This document shows positions 11,516 to 23,185 of a stretch of DNA of 64,000 nt, piece after piece (the stretch's first letter is position 1; each line of letters starts with the position of its first letter). The stretch comes from Gerris lacustris (lineage: Eukaryota > Arthropoda > Insecta > Hemiptera > Gerridae), in assembly GCA_951217055.1 (NCBI GenBank), contig OX578276.1, forward strand, positions 119,668,979 through 119,732,978, read 5' to 3'. The position numbers and the translations under genes are program-made. The notes below the pieces were generated by a model. That model saw only the letters and a list, made by a program, of their open reading frames with translations, was not told where the DNA came from and made no database searches.

Positions 11516-13448
11516 ACTTATGCCATAATATATATATTTCATATATATTTTTAATAATATATTATTTTAAATTTGACTGCGTTGTCCCAGACTGATTTTT
11601 AAATAGGCTAAAGGTAATCCTTACTATAATAACACATACGAAAATTAATTAACTAGTCACAATGTGTATTAATAGTATCATGTAATAAATTGGTACATAG
11701 TGTGCATTATTTTAGGCAAATATTTTAATTAATAAAATAAATTTATCCCTCTTTTGATTAATTTTTTTCATTAAATTTTAAAGGATAACTCTAAAATTTA
11801 TACGTTGCAGCTCGAATTATTGCTCCCAGTTTTATAATTTTTATAAAATAATTTGAATTTACATACACAGGATATTATTTACTTAATTTACAATAAATTA
11901 ACTCCTGCATTTTGCATGGAAAAAATAAATTTTATATGATTATTTATCTGTTACGATTTTTTGAGAAAGTTGTTGAGAATAACTTAAAATCACTCGTTCT
12001 ATTTATTAAAAATAATTAATAATTTTTATTTACATAGAATGGGATATTTATTTATGAATTATTCATACCCGTATTTTCTTTATTAAAGAAGAACAGTTGT
12101 TAATCTCCTCCTTATTACACAGTTTGGACATTTTCCAGTATCTAGGCAGTTTTTATTATTAATCAACCTAATAAAATTAATATTTATTCTTTTGAAATTA
12201 CTGTTTTTGCTTCCGAGCTTACCGAAGATAAAGAAAGCTAAGATTGTTCTAAAGAACGAAACATTTTTATGTTAATTATTAACATTTTATGTCAAATTCA
12301 TTTCAACCGCCTCCGCCTATAAAATTGTGCTTAATTGATACCTTTATTCATGTAAATTATCTAAACAATTTTAACAGATTTTATAAGAGAGGGGAAAACT
12401 TAAATTTATTAGACTATAATGGATTGGAAAAGCATAACATCATAAAAATATACGCGATAAGACGCGGCAAAAGCTATGAGCTGCTAAATTAATCATGATG
12501 ATATGTTTTGTCTGAAATGAGAAAAATGTGTTTTTTTACGAATATCTATTATTTTCTTGCAATTTTGACTGAGAAATTCTGTTGCCTCTTGTCCTACCTT
12601 ACTGTTTGATATTTTTATGATAGTTTATTATTATATTAGTTATCAATATCTATCACTATATCTCCTTCTTTTACTTAGTTGTACTTCTTATCTATGCAAT
12701 CCTTCAATTTATAAATCTTACAATCGTTACATAAATAAATAAATTAACATAAATAATTAACTATTTTATTTGTTACAATTCTTTTATACATTGTAACAGT
12801 AAATATTTTTTTTTGATAGTTGTAAGGAATGGGAGAGATAATTACAAATGTTTATTTAAGTACTACAAATGACTATAAATTATTATTTATATTTAATTGG
12901 ACATTAAATAATTATACAGCGAATTACTTGTTTCTATTATTAATTTATGATACTTCATATATTTTATATATTAGAGTAAAAAATTAATTATTTAAAAAAA
13001 GAGATTGCATAGAATTTCTTGATTAAGTAAAAACGAATGGTAACTTGAGACATTTTTTTCTTTGGATATGTGCCACACATAATCTGTGATAAAATTTATT
13101 TGATATTAATTCGTAATAATACATGCAATTGTATCAATTTTATATTGATTTATTGTACTTCATCGTTTGAATTCCTTAAAGCTTGCATGCCATAAGTGCA
13201 AGAATAGGACTTATATTAATCCTTCAATTGACTGCAAAGATTTTAAATTTATAGAATATTTGTCGATTATTAGTTACTTATATCATTATTAATTGTAGCT
13301 TCCAACCAAATTAATCTATTTTTCAGGGGAGAAGTTAAATGGAAAACACATTTGTTTTAGATATTATTCTTATTTTTATTCAATAATAAATGTACCCAGA
13401 TGGTTCAAATGAACGTAAGACCATCTTTGGGCTACTTTTGACAAACCA
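11516..13448. other. AT-rich DNA, no gene seen
   Basis: Nothing coding is supported; the 67-codon frame at 12289-12492 has no recognisable motif. The only repeat recognised is the short repeat A fragment at 12209-12266. Confidence 0.55.
12209..12266 (+). repeat. Dispersed repeat A, short terminal fragment
   Basis: GCTTCCGAGCTTACCGAAGATAAAGAAAGC followed by GTTCTAAAGAAC repeats the two-hairpin end shared with 40782, 48992 and the reverse copy ending at 56411. Here the outer stem is decayed. Confidence 0.6.
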
Positions 13449-13822
13449 CATGGGCGTAGCCAGGGGGGGGCAGGGGGGGGGCCATGGCCCCCCCCTAGGC
13501 CGGCTCAACTCTCTAAAAAAATTACGATTATTATACATATACAGGTTAAAATAAAAAATAAATAAATAAAAAGTAAAAATAATTCTGTATAATAATAATA
13601 ATAATATATATATATTATTATTATTATACAAATTTATTTTATGGCTAGAGGGGGTCTTCAGGTAAAAAAATGTAAATCTCGTTTTAGTTGTCAAGTTACT
13701 ACAGCTGTGGCGTGGCTGCACTGGTTTGGTTAGCATTGCTTTGATAAAAAAGATTCCTATGATAAGAAAAGAAGCTGGAAAATAATTATGTTTCCCTTCT
13801 CTCAGCCAGTGGCGAACCCATT

Positions 13823-13840
13823 GGGGGGGGGGGGGGGGGG
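13823..13840. repeat. G18 homopolymer beside a hAT-like terminus
   Basis: Eighteen G follow CAGTGGCGAACCCATT (13807-13822). CAGTGGCG resembles a hAT end. No matching opposite end was found, so this is probably a fragment. Confidence 0.7.
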
Positions 13841-14436
13841 TACAGGGGGCCCGGGGCCTTTTTTGGCGTTAAAAAAGAAGATGAAGAAGAAGAATTGAAG
13901 TAAGTAAAGTTATCAATCCGTTTAGGTCAAGGATCTATAAAATAGGGATGGAGCTCTAAGTACATATACCTCCTGGGTAAAAAAGTGTCGTCTATAGTTC
14001 TATAGTCTATAGAACTTGGGAAAAAAATCTACATAAAATTACAACTGCGCATGGTCAGAACTTTTTAGTGGGACGAATTTCTTCCTGACTATTATCTATT
14101 GTTTATTTTGAATGAAAGGTTACAATATATACATTTTAGATCAAGTTTTTAATTAAATATTTTCTTGTTTTTAGGGTTTTAATCTACAGTTTTACTTTAA
14201 TATATGAATTAAATTTAATTAAAATAGTTAGTAGCAGTCATTAGAATAGTTTTTAACTATCGAATAATTAATATTAATTAATTTGGAAAATTGTAGAATA
14301 AGATTTTAAAAATTACAGATACCCAACCTTTCGCAAGGAAGACTATTTTATTTATTTATTGATTGGACTGTTAGATACCCTACTATTTTTATTTGGCTAT
14401 GGTTTTGCAATAAAACTCAGTATGGTTCTGCATATT

Positions 14437-15675
14437 TAGTCCAGTCATTAGAAATGGTGCACAAAATGGGCTCGAAGTGGAAAGTTCTGGTGTAATTGAT
14501 TTTAGTGGTTTATTTTATGTTTTTGGGGGTGGTGAACACGAATCTGAAGTTGTCCAACCAAATTTCCCCCCGCAAATATGAGAAATCGTTAAAAACATTT
14601 TTTTTTTTGTGGTTTTCCGCTTATAACTTGTAAAGCAATCCATTCACGCAAAAAATGGTATAGTAGTAAAATATAGATGAGAAAATAACCTTCAATTTAT
14701 GTCTGTATTATTTTTTTGTACGTCATATGGTTTTCACGGAAATGGGAGTTGAAATATCGGGAAAATCGGAAATTTATGAAAAAAGACCAGTTAAGCCCCA
14801 TGATTTAACGAGCCAAATTTCAAAGAAATCTACGTATTATTGGCTTATGATAATATACGAAAATTTTAGTTTAGAATTTGGATAATTGTTAAAAATAACT
14901 TGGTACACAGGGGTACGGGGTACAAAAGACAAAATAGTATGTACCCTTCAAGATTCATGTCATTGGAAAGCTCTTTAAGAGTACAGTAATTGTTGTTATG
15001 TACAATTTTGTCATATTATAAAATACAATTTTGTCATGTATATAAAATGCAAAAAACGCAATAATAGCATAAAAATATGTTTTTTTTCCATTTTACCCCC
15101 CTCTAATATAAAAATATGACAAAAGTGCACATAACAACAATAAGTGTACTCTTAAACAGCTTTCCAATGACATGCATCTTGAAGGGTATATAATATTTTG
15201 TCTTTTGTACCCCGTACCCCTGTGTACCAAATTATTTTTAACACTCATCCAAATTCTAAACCAAAATTTTCGTATATTATCATAAGCCAATAATATGAAG
15301 ATTTCTTTGAAAATTGGCTCGTTAAATCATGGTGCATAACTGTTTGTTTTTCATAAATTACCGATGTTTCAACTCCCATTTCCGTGAAAACCATATTATG
15401 ACTTACAAAAAAATGTTATAGACATAGATTGAAGGTTATTTTCTCATTTACTACTGGACCTCTTTTTGCGTGAATTGATTGCTTTGCAATTTATAAGTGG
15501 AAAACCACAAATAAATTGTGTTTGACGATTTCTCATATTTGGAGGGGGGGGGGGGGGGGGGGTGTTGTTGGACAACTTCAGATTCGTGTTCAGCACCCCC
15601 CGCAAAACATAAAATAAACCACTAAAATCAATTACACCAGAACTTTCCACTTCAAACTACCATTTGACTGGACTA
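14437..15675. mobile_element. Palindromic fold-back element (1.24 kb), repeat C family
   Basis: Two arms of about 570 bp are reverse complements with scattered differences: TAGTCCAGTCA at 14437 against TGACTGGACTA at 15665-15675. Inside are GAAGTGGAAAGTTCTGGTGT against ACACCAGAACTTTCCACTTC, and GGTACACAGGGGTACGGGGT against its complement near 15208-15232. The short unpaired centre is at about 15010-15090. There is no coding capacity. Partial copies of the arms occur at 4060, 6499, 10551 and 45660, so this is the most complete member in the window. The G runs in each arm differ in length (CCCCCC near 14570 against G19 at 15544). Confidence 0.8.
15544..15562. repeat. G19 homopolymer in the fold-back right arm
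   Basis: Nineteen consecutive G. The corresponding place in the left arm has only a short C run, so the tract expanded in one arm. Confidence 0.9.
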
Positions 15676-16007
15676 ATTTGATTCTTAAAAAACAATTAAT
15701 TACTATTTATTTAAAATTTAAAATTAGAGATGTAGTAGTTCAGATTTCAATATCTCATAGGAAACGCTAACGTCGCTTCAAATACTCTCTGTCCAATCTT
15801 AAGGTGAACAATTTTACATTAAGAGTGGATTTAAACAGCAAGTTTTCCTTAAAAAAATCTATTTCAAATAAACAATTTTTTCCCCTATAATTAATAGTTC
15901 TATTGAGTATTTTTTTAATTAAAATAAATCATTTTAAAAATATTAATAATGGTACTGTTAGACTCGTATTCATTTTTAAGGAAAACACTTTTTTGGTTTT
16001 ACATACA

Positions 16008-16110
<103 letters not shown>

Positions 16111-16154
16111 AAAAAATTAGCCCCCCCCTAAAGGCAACCCTGGCTACGCCCATG

Positions 16155-19143
16155 ACAAACCATCTTAATTCCATTAAATTAGTACGAGTATATTTAAAGT
16201 TATATATTGTGTGATGAAGATGCAATTTTAAGAAAAAGTTTGTGCATGTAAAAGAGAATGCCATAGGCACAGAAGGTTTAAATTAATATAGGACTAAGAA
16301 TGGGCAAATTATGACTAGCGCACCTAAAATTCATCACAATCAGTAGAGTGAAATATAGTTATGCTGGTCCTCAAAAATGTTGAACGAAAGACTTACTCAG
16401 AACTAGAGTTACATTATCAAAAAATATGTTGAGGCCGAGTCATACGATGTCGGAGACTATCGTAAGACTCCTTACGTAAGAATTTATAAGTTAAAGTAAT
16501 TATAAAGAAAATATGTATAATTATCAGTCTTTAATAATAATAAAGTAATGAAAAAGTATGTAATTTCTTATAATAATGTATACTTATAAAATTATTTATT
16601 TATTTAGTTATAAAATTACTTGAACTTGAATAGCGAACATTCACATATTTTATTTTTTAGCATTTAGAGGTTTTTAAAACCCAATTTATTTAATAATATG
16701 TATTAATTCGTTATAATATTTTAATATATTAATTCGTTATAATATTTTATCTCCTTTAACAATGTAAATAATAAATTTTAAAAATAATTTCTATATTTTT
16801 ACGTTACAATTAAGGTTAATTATTCTTAGGTTAAATTTATTAGTTTACATACATTATTATTGTAGTATATATGTAATGTAATAAAAAGGAAAAAAAAAAA
16901 AAAATGTTGAACATTAATTGAGATAAGAATAAAGATTGTTAGGTTATACCTAATCTCTAAGGAAATGACAAGTAAAAATCAGAGTTAATATTATTATTAA
17001 GCTTAGATAGAAACCAGTTCTTTTTAGCTATATTGTATTAGATCTGAAGAGTAAAAATCTGTGAAAGTTACATTGGATCTTGATTCCGAGGTCATTACAG
17101 ACACGACTTGATCTCACTTTGCTTTGAATTCAAATATTAACCAACAAATCACACATCTGTTCAGAAACAAAACTTAATATTTCCATGTATAAAATAGAAT
17201 AATTGTAAAATAAATGTTTATATTTATAGTACTATCCAGTTTTATGAGATACCTGTACGAGCAATTATACATATGTTTAGATTAAGCACTAAGGAAGTAC
17301 AATCAAACCTAAATAATAACGAAATTGATGGCTCCAGAAAAAAATGTGATATATAAAAATGTTGTAACATATAATTTCTTTTTTCAATGGAAACATTTTT
17401 TTTTATAGATTCTCGTTGTATAGAAGTTACAGAGAGGTCCGGCTCAAGTTTACTTGTACTATTGACCAAAATTCAATTTAATAAAAAAGTACCTATTTTA
17501 TCAAAACGATAAAACTCAAATTTATCAGTTATATAAAAAAAACAACGGTTGCTATTATTCTGTTCGGATTGATTTCAAAACTAATGTTAGTTATCATCTG
17601 TGACCTGAAGATGACTAAAGTTAGTTATTATCAGTGAACTGATAAGGACTAAAGTTAGTTGTTATCAGTGAACTGACCAATATTAAGAGAAACTACTATT
17701 TATAAAATATAGATAAGGTGACGTAATTTTACATTAGAACCTTGTAAATGAATTGAAAAGTAATTCTTTTATTTCTTAACTCACTTATCCTATGTCCTAT
17801 TTACATTACGAATTTAATGTAAATTACTTGTGTTTGGATTATCGAAATTATAAATACTAATGTTCAAGATTTTGCTGCTTAATACTATATTTACCTATAC
17901 ACATTTAGTATTGCTAATATATATTATTTTTCACCATATTCATCAAATATCTATAATTATATTAATTGTTTTTATTTATCTGAATATTAATATTCAGATG
18001 TAGTATTTATCTTTAAACATTTATTTGTCAACCAAAACATGTTAGGAATTATTTTAAAAGTAGAAGTATTATATGCACTAAAACTCCTCACATGTAGCTT
18101 TTTACAAATAGTTTAACAATACAAATTATTGATAATTATGCGTTTTTGTTGTTATATATTTCCTTCTTTTTGCTGCTTAAGATTTGATAACATTAATAAT
18201 TATATTTCGACATACCAACGTGACACGTTATACTCTTACATACATTTTACTTTTATTAGGTTTATTTATGTCCTCTTTTTAATAATTTATTTATGTATTT
18301 TTGACAAATCGATTATTGATTGAAAAAAAAATAAAAAAAAAAAAAATTGCGTGTTTTTAAATTTTACATTAAATGTTGTGGAGATATAGCAAAATATGTT
18401 AAATAAATTCTTTCACTTACCATCTTATCCATATTCATTTTTCTTCCTTGGCCACTTATTAAAAAGCAATAAATAATAAGAGGATAAAATAAATATTTCC
18501 GAGCATCAAGCGGGAGGTGACTTGATTTATAAATAGCGAAAACGTGGTAGCTGCTGACTCCAGCATATTTAAATAGTTTATGACAGAGAAGGAACATATT
18601 TTATCTCAAGGAGTATACGGGCTCATCTGTCAATATTATTTAAAATATAGCTTTCTATGGCTCTAAACAAAATCTGAAATTTTGAATTTTGATGCCTTAA
18701 TCATAAATTTGTCGATATCCTTGCGTGCAGTCCTTTTTTTTGGGAAATTATACATTTATTAAGGTCGTTCACCTTATATTTTGAAAAAAATAAAAACATC
18801 AAACGAAATCTACTTAAGTCTTAAATGAACATAACCTTTTATTTTTTTATTTAAACTAAGGCCTTAAACCTTGAGTTCATATTATATAAGTAATAATATA
18901 GAAAAACATGAATTAGTAATAAAATATCTTGCTTGTATTATCTCTTAGACAGTTAAAGGACTTGATTGATATTGTGGTCTAAGAATTTTAGAATTTATTT
19001 TTAGAAAGATACTTATCTTACATTCGGTAAACTTAGTTTATGATTTAATGTTTACTTTTGATTTGAGAAATACTTAATTATCTATTACAGAGGGTCAAAA
19101 AAGTCTCAAAACGATTAGTCCTCTATAAATAAAAGTTTGATTT
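16155..19143. other. AT-rich DNA, no gene seen
   Basis: No supported gene. TATTAATTCGTTATAATATT occurs twice 26 bases apart (16701 and 16727). A 34-bp minisatellite is listed separately. The 75-, 64- and 77-codon frames in this stretch lack recognisable motifs. Confidence 0.55.
17581..17682. repeat. 34-bp minisatellite, three copies
   Basis: Units starting CTAATGTTAG (17581), CTAAAGTTAG (17615) and CTAAAGTTAG (17649) share TTAGTTRTTATCAGTGAACTGA-type sequence at an exact 34-base spacing. The second and third are closer to each other than to the first. Confidence 0.8.
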
Positions 19144-19560
19144 TTACTTTCTCATATCAAGAGAAAGTATTGTGATGGCGCGAAAAGTATTTTTTGAGAT
19201 TTTGATGGATTTAAACGTTTTGAGTCCAAAAAAGTGTTTTTTTAAAGATAAAATGTCTGTCTGTGCAGACGCCTGGAGCCTAAACAACTGACCGATTTTG
19301 ACGAAATTTGGCATATATGTTCAGAAAAATCATGCCCCCAAGGTTAAATCTAGGAACGAATTTTAGCTCCAAATTTGGGGGTGCTACCCCCTCCCTCCCC
19401 CCCCCCCCCCACAAAAAACTGAAAATAGAGAAAAGAAAATTATTTCTCGAAAACGACGGTATTGACTAAAAAATTCTAAAATGTAGTCCATTTAAATACG
19501 AATCTAACGATATAAGCCGTTTGTTCGGAAAAATCTATAGTTCCTGAGAAAATAGCTTTA
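19144..19560 (+). repeat. Dispersed repeat B, copy 1
   Basis: It starts with a hairpin, CTTTCTCATATCAAGAGAAAG, followed by TATTGTGATGGCGCGAAAA. Then come GTCTGTCTGTGCAGACGCC, TGGAGCCTAAAC and CGATTTTGACGAAATTTGGC. The same order is found at 37861, 41992 and, diverged, 51990. A C run occurs at 19388-19410. No coding capacity. Its class is unknown; the terminal hairpin and lack of clear TIRs would suit a Helentron/Helitron-type non-autonomous element, but this is inference. Confidence 0.65.
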
Positions 19561-19564
19561 AACG

Positions 19565-19605
19565 CGGACGGAGAGAAGCCGGGTTCGATTCCCCGCGGTT
19601 TAATA
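19565..19605 (+). other. tRNA T-arm-like fragment (box B)
   Basis: GAAGCCGGGTTCGATTCCCC followed by GCGG contains a perfect box B (GGTTCGATTCC) and then an A-rich stretch. No matching box A or full cloverleaf is visible upstream, so it is at most a fragment of a tRNA or SINE. Confidence 0.4.
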
Positions 19606-20044
19606 AAAAAAATACACATAGATGGCAACTTCTAAGTGACCTTGAAAACCCCTATAAAAAAAATTTAATATGGAGCATCGTATTTTATAGAATAGATAAT
19701 AGAAGAGAGCAGATAATAAGAAGGCGTAATAGAATAGATAAGGCAAATTATTTTTATATAAATAAGGAAAGAAAGAAAAAATATTTATATACATACTTCA
19801 ATATCTATATCCGTCTAAAAGTTACTGAGTTGTGGACTTTTAAAATACGAATATTAATGGAACTACCCAAGGGAAGGGGGTTATGATCCAATGTCCGAGT
19901 CCTATCCAATGACCACTTAATAAACTGAATATCTGACGAATCCATACAAATAATCTTTCAGACTATCTAATCTACATTCATACTTTGTGTAAAATATGCA
20001 TTCAGCAAGTCTATGATGAGTTTAAAGGAAATACTTCGGTTAAA

Positions 20045-20264
20045 GTTTTTTTTGGAAGTCACGTTTGGTCGGTGAGGCGTGAAAGTGCGAATGACCATTT
20101 ATGGGTTTAAGTCCCGCAGCGGAATTAGAAAGTCTCTTCGCCATCACCTGCTTCTTCAACTATCCTTATCTCTCATCCTTTCAAAACTCATATCGTTTCA
20201 ACTTCATGAGCAAGCCACGGTTTTGACTCTTAATGAGTAATGAATCCTTTAAAAAAAAAAAAAA
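20045..20264 (+). repeat. SINE-like element with tRNA-type head and poly(A) tail
   Basis: TTTGGTCGGTGAGGCGTGAA (20064 onward) resembles a tRNA box A region. GGGTTTAAGTCCCGC (20113-20127) resembles box B. An anonymous ~120-base body follows, ending CCTTT and A14 (20251-20264). This order matches a tRNA-derived SINE on the + strand. Target duplications were not established. Confidence 0.5.
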
Positions 20265-20502
20265 TCGCTTGAGGCTTTGAAGTTGGTTTATGATTAGGTA
20301 AGGTGTTTCTTCGGTAGAAAGACCTATTTATATTGATGATTTCCACATTCTACCTCTCTGATTGCCGATGAGAACGATTCCTAAAGGTAAGAAGAATGGA
20401 AAATCTTACGTTATCTCACATATTACATTCCTTGTCTTATACCAAGTGTTGTCTCGTGCCTGGATATGCATTGTCAGTAATACAAACGTTGCAGAGACTT
20501 AC

Positions 20503-20890
20503 CTGGGAATTCTTCCTGCTTACCCACCTGTTGTATCGGCTCACTTCCAGCCCTCGCGCAACAGGTGTTGTCTAGTTACCAAGCCCGAAATACTCCCACC
20601 ATTGTTAGAGGACTTGCTCCGTTGCCTTTTCCTCCTGTTCTAACGTACTTTTTCCCCTCCTCGGCGTGTCCTAACCGTCGTTCCGAAGTTTTCAGTTCTC
20701 ACGATTGTTCGCTCTAACTTCTTTCCACTTGTTTACTTCGTGTCTTTTTCTCTCCGAGTTCCAAGGACAATCAATCGTGCGTCCGTTTTCGTTTCGTGTT
20801 TTATTTTGTTTTTTATTCCTTCCTCTTTTATGTCTTGCCATTAAAGCAGGTACCCGGTTCGAGAGATCAACATTTTCGATATGGAATCCT
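20503..20890 (-). other. GC-richer island with donor-like site: candidate 5' exon or promoter region on the minus strand
   Basis: This stretch is clearly GC-richer than its flanks. On the minus strand it ends in GGAAGAATTCCCAG|GTAAGT, a near-consensus splice donor (GT at 20502-20501). Long frames are absent on that strand, so an untranslated first exon with its promoter is one reading. The + strand has frames of 93 and 62 codons here, with no recognisable motif. It could also be an unrecognised repeat. Confidence 0.3.
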
Positions 20891-23034
20891 TGAAACGATT
20901 AAGCCATTATTTAAAAATCCCGCTCCTATAGAATAAGAATACGGTTTAAAATTTAATTCAGTTTAGAACTGTGTCATTTAATTATATTCACCTATAGATA
21001 CACCTTCAATTTAGAATGGCTTTTAGTGGGTTGTTTGTGAAAGGTCAGTTCAGCCTCCAGCAAGGGAGTTTGTTGTAGAGAATTTGTTTTAGATCCTTGA
21101 AGATATCTAATTATGAATATAAATAAACATGAATGAATCAGACCCTGATATTCATGTAAGTTACAGCCAGCTGAATGTGTAATGTCTAAACTCTAGACAA
21201 TACTGTTTTTTGTACTTTTATTAATGAAAATTCAGGTATATAATTCTTAAGTTAAGACTTTTAGGGTAGGATTCCTATACATAGACATTTAATGCCTAAT
21301 CAACCAATAATCACTCAACAGTTTAATTTTTAATTGAAAGATTAATTGGAATTAAAAAAATATTATAAGCAAGGTTTATTTTAGCATTTACACATATCAG
21401 TTATCATATTATAGTGATAATATGTATCCTCTTTAATTATTTAATTTTTAATTTTGATCTGAGAGCCAGCTTAAAGATGCAAATTTTATGATAAGATTTG
21501 TTTGCATATTATATTTATGTAATACCTTTTGCTTTGCTGTAGATTTGGCTGCAAATTACAGTTGGTACACCATTTTTCTTGAGGTGATATTTAAAAACAG
21601 CATATCTTTGAAGTCCAATACTGGTTCTAAAGGAAGTGGAATGCTTACCTTTGAAATGGAACTTTTCATGCGGTCGCTTTTTTATTTACTCTTTTTGGAT
21701 AGCGAGTGGATTGTTATGGAAGTTTACTATTAGAAGCATGAAATAAAAGCAAGAATTGCTTTTCTTGAAGGTTTCAGATAGTCATAAAGTCACAATTTAT
21801 GTATTAACCTTCAGCTATTGTGGGGAATTGTTGGTAACTCAGGTATAATCTTGGCCTCATCCTCTACGTAATTTTATGACATAACTAACGATCCAGACAT
21901 ACCATCTTCGAAGGTTAATGTTACGAATACCCAGAAGCTGAGTTTCGTCCCGTCCCATTCTCGGAGCCTGAAGGATTAATAATATAAACCGGTTTCCTAC
22001 TAATCTGTCCACCTCTTGACAACTAATTTGAAACCTATTTCATCCTTATTATTTCTAATTTTTTTTGTCGGTTGCCTCGTCTTTTGAATAATATGTTCTT
22101 AAACGAATTAACAGAAGAGACCATTCGTTTTTTGTTGTTTGAGTCATGTGATAGATAGGGGTATTATAATGATAACTTTTCTTTGTTTGTTTCACTGTGA
22201 GGTCTCTAAAAATATGTTTTATCGTTCTAGCAAATTGAATGTTGCAAAAAGATATCAACATCTGGACAAACTAAATTATCATCTTATTGATTTAAATGTA
22301 ATATTAATATATATTAGACTGTGGCCGATTAGCAGAAGAACATTTATTGGCATTTAATTTTAATCTAAATTGATACCTATCAGATAAATATTTGAATTAT
22401 GTACTACTTATTTCTCGTCTTTATTTTGTTAAGAATTGTAAGGGGAATTTTTTCACAACTTCATTCAACAAAATATCAAATTGAAAAGAGAGAATTGAAG
22501 ACATTTTCATCGATGATATCATTCCATGAGCTTTATAACTAATTAGACCAAATATAATCTGCAGCAATCTATATAATATTTTCACCAGAGGTAAATATTT
22601 ATAGGAACGTTCAATTTATGGATGGAGGGATTAATTATAGATGCAATACACGAGTAAATTGTTTTTTAATAGGTCTCCCTATGCATGTCTTTTAAAGAAT
22701 ATTTAATTAATTTCATATTTCATTGGTCATAATCAATTCACTGATAAATTGTATTCTTTAAAACAACTTAAACTTTCGTTAACTAGTAAGTTTCATATAA
22801 TCTTATTGTCTGTTATGTCGACTTTTAATGCTGAGTCTTTAAATCCTACTTCAATACTGTTATAATTGAAATGATCGTTATAAACAAATTATTTACTTGT
22901 TATTGATTCTTCGAGTGTAAAATCATTTCAATATTTTCCTTCTACCTTATTACATTTTTGAATCGCCATTACTGATTTTTATCACTCATTTTCTGATGAA
23001 CTACCTTATTCTTAGTCTATAATTGTCTAACAAT
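20891..23034. other. AT-rich DNA, no gene seen
   Basis: No supported feature. A GC-moderate stretch at 21800-21990 shows no coding frame. The frames at 21488-21733, 22055-22261 and 22139-22357 lack motifs, and the last two overlap on opposite strands. Confidence 0.5.
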
Positions 23035-23185
23035 TAGAGTTTACTCTGACAGCTCAGATTGGCTAACCTATGTGAGGGAAAATATGAAATCACTTGGAGG
23101 TTATTCTTAGGTTCACACCCCTGCACCAGTGACATTTTTTCTTGTTAGCCTAGTTAGCCCTACCTTCTAGCTATCAAAATATCGT
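23035..23185 (+). repeat. Possible tRNA-related SINE fragment
   Basis: CAGCTCAGATTGGCTAACC resembles a box A and GGTTCACACCC (about 60 bases later) resembles a box B, in a GC-richer patch. There is no clear tail or target duplication. Weak. Confidence 0.25.

Noticed and set aside
13380..13736. 118-codon minus frame
   Set aside because: It spans the hAT-like TIR and its G/C runs and A-rich interior; no protein motif.
20362..20643. 93-codon + frame
   Set aside because: No motif; the island looks more like a minus-strand noncoding exon or repeat.
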